From a virus, in IMG/VR virus record IMGVR_UViG_3300025810_000114, positions 1-20,915 of that record: DNA of 20,915 bases; one strand, written 5' to 3'. The translations under genes and the position numbers were made by a program. Below the pieces are notes generated by a model that saw only the letters and a program-made list of their open reading frames with translations, searched no databases and was not told where the DNA came from. Position 1 is the stretch's first letter. The number at the start of each line of letters is the position of its first letter. This document shows positions 12,738-20,915 of this stretch, in pieces.

Positions 12738-14486
12738 CTATATAATTTGTAATATTCCATTTCCACCTACTGTCCAAGTTGCACTACCTGTTACAGAAAT
12801 TTGACCGTATAAAATAGAATTTTTTGTTGAAGCTGTTGTTGTACTACAATTAGAACTAATAGAATTATAATTACTAAATACGTTTCCAGGTGTAGATATT
12901 TCACTTGCCTGGATTGTACTAAAAGTTAGATTACCTGAACCATCAGTTGTAATTGCCTGGTCTGCTGTACCATCTGATACTGGATAACTTAATCCATCTA
13001 ACACTACTTTTCCTGAACCATCAGGTGTTATATTAATATCTCTGTTAGAAGTAGAAACTATTGAATTAGTTTGTACGTCAAGGTTTCCTCCTAACTGTGG
13101 ACTTCCATCCTGAACAATATCAGTTAACGAACCAGCAACGATAGTTACCCAGGCTGAACCATTATAATATTTTAATACGTTAGCTGATGTATTATAAGCT
13201 AGATCACCTTCATCTAAAGATGATGAGGGATCTGAACTAGCTACTCTATATCTATTAGCAAAATCATTTACTGTACTTAAATTACTTGCAACAGAATTTA
13301 CATTTGATATTGAACCAGCTACAGATGTAATGTTTGAGTTTGCACCAGCGACTGTATTTATGTTAGTAGTATTACCAGCTACTGTACTTATGTTACTTGA
13401 TATTCCAGCTACAGTAGAAATATTAGAATTTGCTCCAGCAACCGTTGCTATATTTCCTACAACACCAGATGCACCTAATGTTGCCATATTTGTAACGTTG
13501 TCTGATGTTGCTAATAAATTTAAATCAGTTACGATATCGCTAGTAGCTAACGTGTTTAGGTCACTTATAATATCACTGGTTGCTAATGTATTAAGATCAC
13601 TTACTATATCACTTGTTGCTAGTGTATTAATATCGGATACTATATCTGTTGTAGCTAACGTATTAATATCTGATATTATATCTGTTGTTGCCAGTGTATT
13701 AAGATCACTTACTACATCACTTGTAGCTAATGTATTTAAATCAGATACTATATCACTTGTAGCTAAAGTATTTATATCATTTATAACATCTGTTACTGCA
13801 AGTGTATTTAAATCAGCTACGAAATCTGATGTTATTAAACTTGCCTTAGCAGCAACAGAAGATACGGCACTACTAATTCCAGCTACGGTTGATACGTTAC
13901 TGGATATACCAGCTACAGTTGACACATTACTTGCTATTCCACCTACTGTACTTATTGCACTACTAATTCCAGCTACGGTACTAACATCAGTTTTAACAAG
14001 GTCTGTTTCTGGGACACCACTACTATTAAAACTTAATACTTTGTTTGCTCTAGATGTTGCAGTAGGTAAATCCATTGACAAACTTGTATTGTCTGTGATT
14101 GGACCTTTTATACTCCTATCATTATTTTCTGATAGTTGTTGAATAAATATTGTTAAGGCATCTAACTCTGTATTTAAACTGCTAGCTAATAAATCACCAG
14201 CCGTTACAAAGTCTGTGGTACGTTCAATAGTTTTACCTCCTACAATTGTAATTGTATTGGATGAAGTAGGAGTCGTAGGATTAGTGGTAAAAGTTATTGA
14301 ACCTGTACCATTAGACGTAGACAAAGTTACGGTATAATCTGTAGTCAAACTTTTTAAAGTAGAGTCGATATAGACTTGTATATCTGTCTGCGCTAATATA
14401 GGAAAGGAGAATGAATACGGACCTACCCCAGCGCTTCCAGAATATACTACTCGTCTAGCTTGACTTGTTATAGAATAATTTGCCAT
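12738..14486 (-). CDS. T7-type tail fibre with 10- and 12-residue repeats
   Basis: 582 residues. The N-terminal 125 residues match the T7 gp17 tail-binding domain: YSGSAGVGPYSFSFPI, TDIQVYIDS, DYTVT, GSITFT, GGKTIERTTDF, LNTELDALTIFIQQLSEN, RSIKGP. This domain docks the fibre to the tail. Three 10-residue VSTVAGISSN-type repeats follow (about 170-205), then nine 12-residue NTLATSDIVSD-type repeats (about 218-326), probably a rod. After more VAG repeats comes YRVASSDPSSSLDEGDLAYNTSANVLKYYNGSAWV, typical of fibre shafts, then a small C-terminal head with GSATWTVGGNG. Its AAGG site is six bases before the ATG, and a promoter-like TATAAT lies just upstream. The repeat number probably sets rod length and may vary among relatives. 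Confidence 0.88.
   Translation of the reverse strand: MANYSITSQARRVVYSGSAGVGPYSFSFPILAQTDIQVYIDSTLKSLTTDYTVTLSTSNGTGSITFTTNPTTPTSSNTITIVGGKTIERTTDFVTAGDLLASSLNTELDALTIFIQQLSENNDRSIKGPITDNTSLSMDLPTATSRANKVLSFNSSGVPETDLVKTDVSTVAGISSAISTVGGIASNVSTVAGISSNVSTVAGISSAVSSVAAKASLITSDFVADLNTLAVTDVINDINTLATSDIVSDLNTLATSDVVSDLNTLATTDIISDINTLATTDIVSDINTLATSDIVSDLNTLATSDIISDLNTLATSDIVTDLNLLATSDNVTNMATLGASGVVGNIATVAGANSNISTVAGISSNISTVAGNTTNINTVAGANSNITSVAGSISNVNSVASNLSTVNDFANRYRVASSDPSSSLDEGDLAYNTSANVLKYYNGSAWVTIVAGSLTDIVQDGSPQLGGNLDVQTNSIVSTSNRDINITPDGSGKVVLDGLSYPVSDGTADQAITTDGSGNLTFSTIQASEISTPGNVFSNYNSISSNCSTTTASTKNSILYGQISVTGSATWTVGGNGILQII
13510..13833 (-). repeat. Nine imperfect 36-base tandem repeats in the tail-fibre gene
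   Basis: Units begin on the plus strand at 13510, 13546, 13582, 13618, 13654, 13690, 13726, 13762 and 13798, each starting GCTA, GCCA or GCAA and encoding twelve residues of the NTLATSDIVSD type. The unit size is constant and third positions vary, so the protein pattern is under selection. No spacers, so not CRISPR. Confidence 0.85.
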
Positions 14487-14509
14487 TCAATACCTTAAAA
14501 GTTATTGGT

Positions 14510-14537
14510 ATTATAAAGTTTGTATATTAATCTCCAA
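14510..14537 (-). promoter_or_regulatory. Promoter-like element before the tail fibre gene
   Basis: On the minus strand a consensus TATAAT (14510-14515) lies 16 bases downstream of TTGGAG (14532-14537), in and just before a 40-base gap, one of the larger ones in the late block. The -35 match is weak (three of six). It may boost fibre expression, or be chance in AT-rich DNA. Confidence 0.35.
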
Positions 14538-17001
14538 GCGCCGTACCAAGATTTGGTGGTCGAGAAGGGAAAGTCTGTCCTGGACTCCAGTAATAATCCT
14601 GGTTAAATTCTCTGTAATATCTTTCTCTTTTTCTAAAAGAGCGCTGCGCTTTTGGATCTACGAATTTTTGTATATTGTCTAGAATTATTCTTTCAAAAGC
14701 TAAACGTAAATACCAAACACTTGCTCCTGGAGTATACTGTGCCATGTATCTAGTTAATTCTCTACCAAAGTTAGTATCTTTACCTGATGCTAATTCTATA
14801 ACATTACCTATAGTTAATCTTCCTATATCTCCAATAGCACCGACTACTGGTCCAGCTACAGTTTCTTCTAATCCTCTACCACCTCTGCTAGTTGTCGATA
14901 CTAAAAAATCTCCAAAAATTCCAAGACCTCCACCTTGTAATAATGCCTGTACCCAAAACTCAGGAGTATTCATTGGTCTAGGATCTCTACCTCTTGTTAC
15001 CTGATGCGCTTGCAATGCTAATCCACCCATCAATGTAACACCTATAATATAATCAGCTACAATACTTACTCTACGTTTCGGATCTTTTATTTTCATGTAT
15101 CGCATAAAATGTGTATGCATAACTGTAACTGGATAGTTTTTAAACATAGCCATACTACGTCCTAACTCACCAACAAATGTACCAGGTTTTGCTCCACCTA
15201 CTAAAGATGCTCTTGCTCTTAAAGTAGAAGAGGGGATAGCTGTTTCAGTTTCGGTTACAATCATTTCTAAAACTTTACTTGCTATATCTTCTGCTTTATC
15301 TTTTGGTATTCCTTCTATTTCTTGTATCTTTTGATAATCTAAAAATTTAACATTATTATCTTCATATAATTCTGTTTTTCTTATTAAGTTCCAATCATCA
15401 CTTGTTAATCCATAACGTTCTAAATTTTTTTGTAATAGATCATCTAACTCATCAAATTGTTTATTTACTTGTGATCCAAAATGCGCTAAAAATTCCATAC
15501 CAAATGCTTGTCTTCCAGCTTGTGTCATAGGAGCCAATCCACTTACTCGCATTACAGTATCCGAGATCCTGGTAGTAATGTTAGGACCTGTAGTTTCTCC
15601 AAAGTATCTAGCATTTAATATTGTTGTACTGATATAATTTTCTGCTATTAATCCTAACCTATTACCTAACATAGCTTTTTCTTTAAATGATAAAGGGTTT
15701 AACATTTTAAAATAATTTTTTAAAACTTTAACTTGTGGTAATCCAGCTAACCTAGATGCTATTCTCATATTTTGCATATCAGTTATTGCACTTATTGAAG
15801 CTGATCCTAAAAATGCTGATTGTATTAAGTGCCTTGTACCAGCCATAATATTTGCTATCCGTCCATCTACAGGAGTATTATTTCTTGAGGTATAAGCATC
15901 ATAATAACTTTGTGCTTTTGCAATTTGTGTTTGTGCTTTATTTACAGCGTTACGATTACCTCCTAATTTATCTATGTTAGTTGCTCTTCTTAATATTTCT
16001 GTTTCTATAGCTTTCATCATAGTAGTAGGATTAGGACCTAATATTTGTAATTCAGCAATATCACTTGTCATTTTATCTATGTGATTATTAATAACATTAA
16101 ATGCATTAGGTTCACCATAACGTTCTTGATATTGTATCCAGGAGTCTGCATCTTTAAATTGTAAAAATCTATGCTCTTGTCTTCTATTAGATAAACTACT
16201 TTTTCCGTATACTGACATTTTACCAGGTTTTAATTTATTTGATCCTTCTGATATAATCGTTTCAAAAACTTCATCTAAGGCAAATTCTAAAGACTCTACA
16301 GTATGAGGATTACCAGTTTGTTCATTAATCATTTTTGCTGGATTTAATAAAGGTTTTATAAATTTTTTCCATTCATCTCTACCAGCTACTCTTATATTTA
16401 AAACATGATGCAGTTGTGGTAATCCATAATTATCTAACTTAGGTATACGCATACCATATTCATTAGCTGTTATTCTTGCTTTTTCAAAAACTTTAGTAAC
16501 TGCTTCAGCTATTTCTCTAGCGTTTTTATTACCAGTAGATCCTGGCTCAAATATTTCTTTTACCATTTGGTTTATACTAGATTTGTTTCGTACATTACCT
16601 ACAGCATTTCTACCATACTCGTTTAATAATTTAGTCAACATACCAAAATATTGATTTCGTAATGATGCTCTTCTTCCTTCTAAATTACTAAATGTTCCTA
16701 TATTATCATTAGCTATTATAGCTTGATAGGCTTTGCCAGGATCTCCAGGATATTCGTCTATATTTATCAGGGCTTGTTTCCAGGCACGTAGTTGTAATAA
16801 TTTTACTCTACGTTTATGCATGGCATTATATTTTACCTGGTCAAATGTTTCTTTGCCAGCACGTATACCAGCATTTTCAGGAGTATCATTTTTGCTAAAT
16901 TGTATAAATAATTGATCATATATTTTATTTAATTCTTCAGCTTGTTCCGTAGTAATATTACCTTCACGTTGTCCGTTTACAATACAGTCTTTAAAACTCA
17001 T
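14527..17001 (-). CDS. Internal virion protein-type, DNA-ejection candidate (824 residues)
   Basis: A large, mostly helical protein with many basic and glutamine-rich helices and no enzyme motif that I can see. A hydrophobic helix at about 648-664 (ADYIIGVTLMGGLALQ) and a glycine-rich stretch after it (QGGGLGIFGDFLVST) could insert in a membrane. The C-terminal YYWSPGQTFPSRPPNL ending recurs in large phage proteins of this position. In T7, the genes before the tail fibre encode the internal core proteins gp14-gp16 that form the ejection channel; this gene has the same place, so an equivalent role is inferred from order and size. The ATG overlaps the upstream stop (ATGA), with GAGG seven bases before it. 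Sequence similarity to T7 gp15 is not obvious by eye. Confidence 0.6.
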   Translation of the reverse strand: MSFKDCIVNGQREGNITTEQAEELNKIYDQLFIQFSKNDTPENAGIRAGKETFDQVKYNAMHKRRVKLLQLRAWKQALINIDEYPGDPGKAYQAIIANDNIGTFSNLEGRRASLRNQYFGMLTKLLNEYGRNAVGNVRNKSSINQMVKEIFEPGSTGNKNAREIAEAVTKVFEKARITANEYGMRIPKLDNYGLPQLHHVLNIRVAGRDEWKKFIKPLLNPAKMINEQTGNPHTVESLEFALDEVFETIISEGSNKLKPGKMSVYGKSSLSNRRQEHRFLQFKDADSWIQYQERYGEPNAFNVINNHIDKMTSDIAELQILGPNPTTMMKAIETEILRRATNIDKLGGNRNAVNKAQTQIAKAQSYYDAYTSRNNTPVDGRIANIMAGTRHLIQSAFLGSASISAITDMQNMRIASRLAGLPQVKVLKNYFKMLNPLSFKEKAMLGNRLGLIAENYISTTILNARYFGETTGPNITTRISDTVMRVSGLAPMTQAGRQAFGMEFLAHFGSQVNKQFDELDDLLQKNLERYGLTSDDWNLIRKTELYEDNNVKFLDYQKIQEIEGIPKDKAEDIASKVLEMIVTETETAIPSSTLRARASLVGGAKPGTFVGELGRSMAMFKNYPVTVMHTHFMRYMKIKDPKRRVSIVADYIIGVTLMGGLALQAHQVTRGRDPRPMNTPEFWVQALLQGGGLGIFGDFLVSTTSRGGRGLEETVAGPVVGAIGDIGRLTIGNVIELASGKDTNFGRELTRYMAQYTPGASVWYLRLAFERIILDNIQKFVDPKAQRSFRKRERYYREFNQDYYWSPGQTFPSRPPNLGTALGD

Positions 17002-20000
17002 GCGCAGTCCTCTAATCTATTTAACATTTTTTTATCTTGATTAATTTCGTTAAGTATATCGGTACGTGATTGTGTAGTTAATACTTCCTGGTCATCAATA
17101 ATTTGTGCTATAGGAACGTTGTCATATATAGATGAGTCTGCTTTTTGTTTTTGTAGATCTACTTCGAGTTCTTTAAGCGTAGCTTCTGCAATTCCTTCTT
17201 GAGTGCTGGTTGCATCTCGTCTGCTATCTGATCTGACTTGTCGTAATCGTATTCCTGTCCCTTGTATAATTTGTTCGTTTGAGATTTCCAGCGCTGTAGG
17301 CTGTTCTCCGATAGCTTGATTGTTGTCGATTTCTGCGAAGTCATCAAATTTTCCTTTCAATTCATTATATGTTATTTTTGGTTTATTTCCAATACCTAAT
17401 ACATATTCAGGCATTATTAATCTACCTGTACCAATAAACCTATTAATCATTCTATTAAATACTTTTTCTGGTTTTACATCCATATACATTAACTGTACTG
17501 AGTATCCTTGGTCCTTAAATCTTTTTTGTAATTTTGTAACTTTTGTTGAAGTATGTCCTACAATCGGAGTAATAATATTATTACCTTTTTTCATAGACTC
17601 ATCTAATATTTCTTCAGCTATAACTTTACTTTCTAAATGTAATGCATTTCCTCCTAAACCATCTTGGTACTCTGGTAAACTTTTTTTTACTTCGTCACTA
17701 TCTACAATTGCTGATTTAGTTTTTCTTGCTATTTTATTTGCTATAGAACTTTTACCACTAGCTGGAGCGCCTATTAATATTATTGCTTTTTTATCTTGTA
17801 AAACTGATTCAGGTATTAAGTCTTCTTCTTCCCAGGCTAATCTTTCTGCATGCAATACATGATTATCAATACCGTCAATATAACCTGTAGCTGACCAGTT
17901 TTTCATTTTAAATTTTCTTTTTTCTAACCATGATACTGATCCATAATTAGGATCATTTACTGTAATAGGTATTGTTTTTGCTTTTTCTAATGCTGAAATA
18001 ATTGCTGGATGCTTAATTATTTGTTCCGTACCAAAATTATCATCTTGCATTTTATTTTTAAGATCTATACGTACAGCTTTATCATCTTCAAAACCTTCAC
18101 GTACTCCTATTTCTTCTTCTGTAATTCTTTGTAATTGATCACCTTGTTGTTCTACAGCTTTGCTTTTTTTGACATCATCAAATCCTGGGATTGGTTCTGA
18201 TTGCTCTGGGACCAGAGGGATTTTCTCTTTAGTTTCAAAAGTAGTTCCAATTCCCCCAACTGAGTCCCCATCAATATTGCCTTCTGATACTGCTCTTCGG
18301 ATAGACTCGACAAATTCTCCTGTAGCTTGTCCGAGGTTGCCTGTTTGTTTATATTCTTTTGCAATGGCTGTAAGGTTGTCGGAGAGATTACCTTTTTTGT
18401 TTGCTTCTTTTTTGAGTATTTCTTGGGCTGTTGCATCTATCATTTCCTTTCTTTTATTTGCATCTCTTAATAATTGATTACCTTCTCTTTCTATTCTTGT
18501 ATGATTACGAACCAATGTATTAAAAACTTTTTTATCTTGTTTTAATAAGCGCAGCGCATTGTCTAAAACGGTTGCACGTTCTTTAAATAATGATTGTAAT
18601 AACATTTCTTGACCAAACAAAGTTTGTTCTTTTACTTGAGTAAAACCTGAACTTAATGCTTGTCTTACTATTTGTTCTGCCTGAAACTCGTTTGCTGGGT
18701 TATTATCAATTAATACTTTTGCTATAGGAAAATGTTTACTAGGATCGCTTACTAACTTACCAATTATACTTGCATAATTAGATGGTATTTTTTCATTTAT
18801 AACTAAACCAAATGCATCATCAGATAAACTTGCTAGATGTTTACCTTGTCTAGCTAATTGAGATCTAGGTGGTAAAGTTTTAAATTTATCAGGATCTATT
18901 CTTAATATCCTAGATGCATCAACTGGTGTACCTGTTCCTTCTGCAATATTTTTTAATGCTCCTATTACTTTTATTTGCTCTGGTGTAAAACCATCTACTT
19001 CTTTAAAAACAAAACCTGAAAGTATAGGATCTTGTTTAGGATCTTTTGCTTTTATTCTTTTTGCTAATGCTAATCTTTGATGACCGTCTACAATAAATCT
19101 TTTACCATTTTTATTTTCAAAAACTAATATTTGTCCAGCAAAATGAGGTTCCCATGTTTTTATATCTTTTAATCTATCTGATACACCAAATTCATCACCA
19201 CCTGATTTAAACTGAAATGTTTTTGCATCTACCTCTATTTCTTCAGGTCTAAAATTTACAGCCTCATCAGGTTTTGTAATTTGTTGTATTTGTTCTTTAC
19301 TTAAATTATTTTCTATTGGTGCTACAGGATCTTTTAAATTTAAAGCTGTATCTTCTTCATTTAAAATTTTAAGCGCTTCATTATGTCTATTGATATGTTC
19401 TTTTTCTCCATTTAATTTTTCTTTTGTTGTTGTTTTAGTAAATGGATTATCATTAATTATATTAGCTTCATCTTCTGTTTCTCTTAATACGTATTCAATT
19501 AAATCTTCGTTAATAGAATCTCCATTAGGATCTTTAATTTCTCCTCTAGATAATTTACCTTTTACATGAGGTAAAATAGATTTTACTCCTGATACAACTC
19601 CGTTAGTAGCAATACCAAATAGTCCACCACCACCAGCCATAATACCTATATCTGCAATCACCTGACTTGTATCGTAATCAATACCAGCTTTATCTCGCCA
19701 GGCTTTTACTGTTGGTCTTGTAAATAATCCATAAGTACCTTCTGCTAATGCATTATATAAAAAATGTTTTGCAAATGCTTTTGCTGTAAATCCATAAGGA
19801 GTAGTAGATCCTATTGCTAATGTAGCAACTCCCATAGGATTACGTATCATATCATAACCTTCTGCTGTTATTGTAGCTAGTGTACTTCCCCAGGTCATAC
19901 CCTTAACATTGTCTTCATATTCTTTCCTGGCATTTCTTGCTAATTCACCAGCACGTATTTGTACTAATTCTTCAGTAAATAATGGTAAGTGTTGTAATCG

Positions 20001-20324
20001 TCCATCATCTTTTATAAGTTTATTTAAATTAACTAAACCTTCTAAAAATTGATCTTTGTGTTGTCTTCCCTGATAACCTTCACCTTGTCCTCTAGATGCA
20101 TCTCCAAAGTTATTTATTCTTTTACCAGTTATTTCATGTATCTCATCTAGTACAGGTTGTAATGCCTGAGAATACGCTTCACCTTCTGAAAATATAGATC
20201 CAGATAATTTATGATCTTTCCAGGTAACATCCCAATCTCTTCCAAAATCTGATTGATATGGTTCCGTAGCTGGTCCAAGGTTTGGATTATTAGATACAAA
20301 ATCATCTGGATTTTTAAAGTACAT
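16998..20324 (-). CDS. Polyvalent virion-type protein with ParB-like and zeta-toxin-like kinase domains (1108 residues)
   Basis: A multidomain protein. Two glycine-rich hydrophobic stretches lie at about 164-200 and 221-252 and could reach a membrane. A ParB/Srx-type domain spans about 365-470, with VDGHQRLALAKRI placing DGHQR at 413-417, the signature loop. A long charged helical region follows. A zeta-toxin-type kinase spans about 840-1000: Walker A GAPASGKSS at 852-860 (K858, S859), an IVDSDEVKKSLPEY segment with the acidic residue expected to bind substrate, and later VQLMYMDVKPEKVFNRMINRF with an arginine helix. Zeta kinases phosphorylate UDP-activated sugars or nucleotides. Fusions of ParB-like, kinase and other effector domains are known as polyvalent proteins, thought to be injected with the DNA. 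The start overlaps the upstream stop as TAATG, with no clear ribosome site. Enzyme activity is inferred. Confidence 0.75.
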   Translation of the reverse strand: MYFKNPDDFVSNNPNLGPATEPYQSDFGRDWDVTWKDHKLSGSIFSEGEAYSQALQPVLDEIHEITGKRINNFGDASRGQGEGYQGRQHKDQFLEGLVNLNKLIKDDGRLQHLPLFTEELVQIRAGELARNARKEYEDNVKGMTWGSTLATITAEGYDMIRNPMGVATLAIGSTTPYGFTAKAFAKHFLYNALAEGTYGLFTRPTVKAWRDKAGIDYDTSQVIADIGIMAGGGGLFGIATNGVVSGVKSILPHVKGKLSRGEIKDPNGDSINEDLIEYVLRETEDEANIINDNPFTKTTTKEKLNGEKEHINRHNEALKILNEEDTALNLKDPVAPIENNLSKEQIQQITKPDEAVNFRPEEIEVDAKTFQFKSGGDEFGVSDRLKDIKTWEPHFAGQILVFENKNGKRFIVDGHQRLALAKRIKAKDPKQDPILSGFVFKEVDGFTPEQIKVIGALKNIAEGTGTPVDASRILRIDPDKFKTLPPRSQLARQGKHLASLSDDAFGLVINEKIPSNYASIIGKLVSDPSKHFPIAKVLIDNNPANEFQAEQIVRQALSSGFTQVKEQTLFGQEMLLQSLFKERATVLDNALRLLKQDKKVFNTLVRNHTRIEREGNQLLRDANKRKEMIDATAQEILKKEANKKGNLSDNLTAIAKEYKQTGNLGQATGEFVESIRRAVSEGNIDGDSVGGIGTTFETKEKIPLVPEQSEPIPGFDDVKKSKAVEQQGDQLQRITEEEIGVREGFEDDKAVRIDLKNKMQDDNFGTEQIIKHPAIISALEKAKTIPITVNDPNYGSVSWLEKRKFKMKNWSATGYIDGIDNHVLHAERLAWEEEDLIPESVLQDKKAIILIGAPASGKSSIANKIARKTKSAIVDSDEVKKSLPEYQDGLGGNALHLESKVIAEEILDESMKKGNNIITPIVGHTSTKVTKLQKRFKDQGYSVQLMYMDVKPEKVFNRMINRFIGTGRLIMPEYVLGIGNKPKITYNELKGKFDDFAEIDNNQAIGEQPTALEISNEQIIQGTGIRLRQVRSDSRRDATSTQEGIAEATLKELEVDLQKQKADSSIYDNVPIAQIIDDQEVLTTQSRTDILNEINQDKKMLNRLEDCA

Positions 20325-20851
20325 TATAAATTAGTCGCTTCTTTTGTGTAATGTTCTACTGTTCCTTTTCCAGCCTCAGTATTCCAATTTTTTTTCCACC
20401 ATGCTGCTCTTTCTTCAACAGTATTACCTATAGGTTCTGGTGACATAGCCATAAATAAACGCAACATCACAGCGCTATGTAATGGTTTATTCATATCTTC
20501 CCATTTTAATTCACTTATTTTAAAATTTATTTCTGGGTATTTTTGATTTATTGCATCTTCAATTTTTTTAACATTTTTAGATAATGTGCCACCTGGCTCA
20601 TTCTTTAATCTGTTTTGTATTGTAGCAAAAGCTGTTTCTGGTCCGTCATCAAATTGAAAAGGTCCTGTACTATAAGATGAAAATGTACCTTTTTGTGTAG
20701 CAAAAATACTTTCTGCACTTGCTATTTCCATCATTTGTAATCTAGTGTTTTCTATATTACTACCTGGCATAATGTCCGTTACAAAATTTACAGCAGTTTG
20801 GATAATAGGTTTACCACTTGCGTAAGGTGTTTTAATTGTATAATTTTCCAT
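20324..20851 (-). CDS. Lysozyme/transglycosylase-like internal virion protein (N terminus uncertain)
   Basis: About 175 residues from the preferred ATG at 20851 (GGAG nine bases before); another ATG at 20866 lacks a ribosome site. The frame stays open from there to the right edge, so it could also be the C-terminal part of a longer protein. Residues about 40-70, MEIASAESIF then TFSSYSTGPFQFD, resemble the SLT fold: a catalytic-type glutamate (E42 or E47) followed by a GPFQF strand, as in lytic transglycosylases. A WKKNW near the C terminus would suit a wall-binding surface. In T7 the gp16 internal core protein carries such a domain to open the cell wall during ejection; the position here, at the head of the ejection-type genes, agrees. 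Family call moderate. Confidence 0.55.
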   Translation of the reverse strand: MENYTIKTPYASGKPIIQTAVNFVTDIMPGSNIENTRLQMMEIASAESIFATQKGTFSSYSTGPFQFDDGPETAFATIQNRLKNEPGGTLSKNVKKIEDAINQKYPEINFKISELKWEDMNKPLHSAVMLRLFMAMSPEPIGNTVEERAAWWKKNWNTEAGKGTVEHYTKEATNL

Positions 20852-20915
20852 AATTTTTTTCTCCATTTGTTGTATTTCTTTTTTTCTATTTTCTATTATT
20901 TCTGTTTGTCTAAGA

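Noticed and set aside
13510-13833. Possible CRISPR array (36-base periodic repeats)
   Set aside because: Units are contiguous with no spacers, they vary at third codon positions and encode a protein repeat.
13330-14142. 270-codon plus-strand frame opposite the tail fibre repeats
   Set aside because: It is the antisense reading of a repetitive gene; the repeats keep the opposite frame open. The fibre frame has the T7-type domain and a ribosome site.
17320-17862. 180-codon plus-strand hydrophobic frame
   Set aside because: Antisense to the zeta-type kinase domain, whose motifs are clear; the hydrophobicity mirrors the lysine- and acid-rich codons of the real gene.
18152-18436. 94-codon minus-strand frame inside the polyvalent gene
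   Set aside because: Different frame within a long gene, in a low-complexity lysine/glutamine-rich linker, without motif or independent evidence.

Overview
The window looks like part of the genome of an AT-rich, tailed, T7-like (podovirus-type) phage, probably marine and probably infecting an alphaproteobacterium. The host is inferred from three things: a GTA-type 3-TM holin, a serine recombinase of the short type I associate with alphaproteobacteria, and lectin-domain fibres of the SPRY/LamG kind common in marine phages. No host gene, tRNA, rRNA, insertion sequence or CRISPR array was seen.

Layout. (1) 1-3499, minus strand: a replication block reading leftward. In transcription order it holds a ribbon-helix-helix regulator, a probable ssDNA-binding protein with an acidic tail, a TOPRIM primase fused to a RecA-like helicase, an unknown protein, and a winged-helix protein that starts at TTG and runs off the left edge. 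This block is visibly richer in G+C than the rest and is packed with CCWGG pentamers. (2) 3500-3651: divergent promoter region. (3) 3652-7539, plus strand: a compact operon with two small unknowns, a serine recombinase, a DNA-binding-like protein, further small unknowns, a small membrane protein, a YqaJ/lambda-type exonuclease, a short zinc-ribbon protein and a LexA N-terminal domain without its protease. (4) 7540-7627: convergent junction with a terminator hairpin. (5) 7628-20915, minus strand: the late block. In transcription order it holds a transglycosylase-like protein, an 1108-residue polyvalent protein (ParB-like plus zeta-type kinase), an 824-residue internal-virion-type protein, the T7-type tail fibre, three further fibre/lectin proteins, a fibre-assembly-like protein, and a lysis-type cassette (31-residue basic peptide, membrane/coiled-coil protein, membrane protein, holin).

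How the parts fit. The leftward early block copies DNA. The rightward block supplies site-specific recombination, end resection and DNA-binding regulators, so the phage may be temperate or may resolve its own DNA forms. The late block builds the ejection machinery and host-recognition fibres and then lyses the cell. Most genes abut or overlap by 1-8 bases and carry purine-rich Shine-Dalgarno sites. No terminase, capsid, portal, DNA polymerase or endolysin lies in the window, so it is a partial genome.

The points most worth a second look are the probable virion-delivered ParB/zeta polyvalent protein, the strong CCWGG excess, the GGACA/TGTCC cluster with a hairpin after the primase-helicase gene, and several genes that are easy to miss: the TTG-start winged helix, the zinc ribbon, and the coupled 31-residue peptide.
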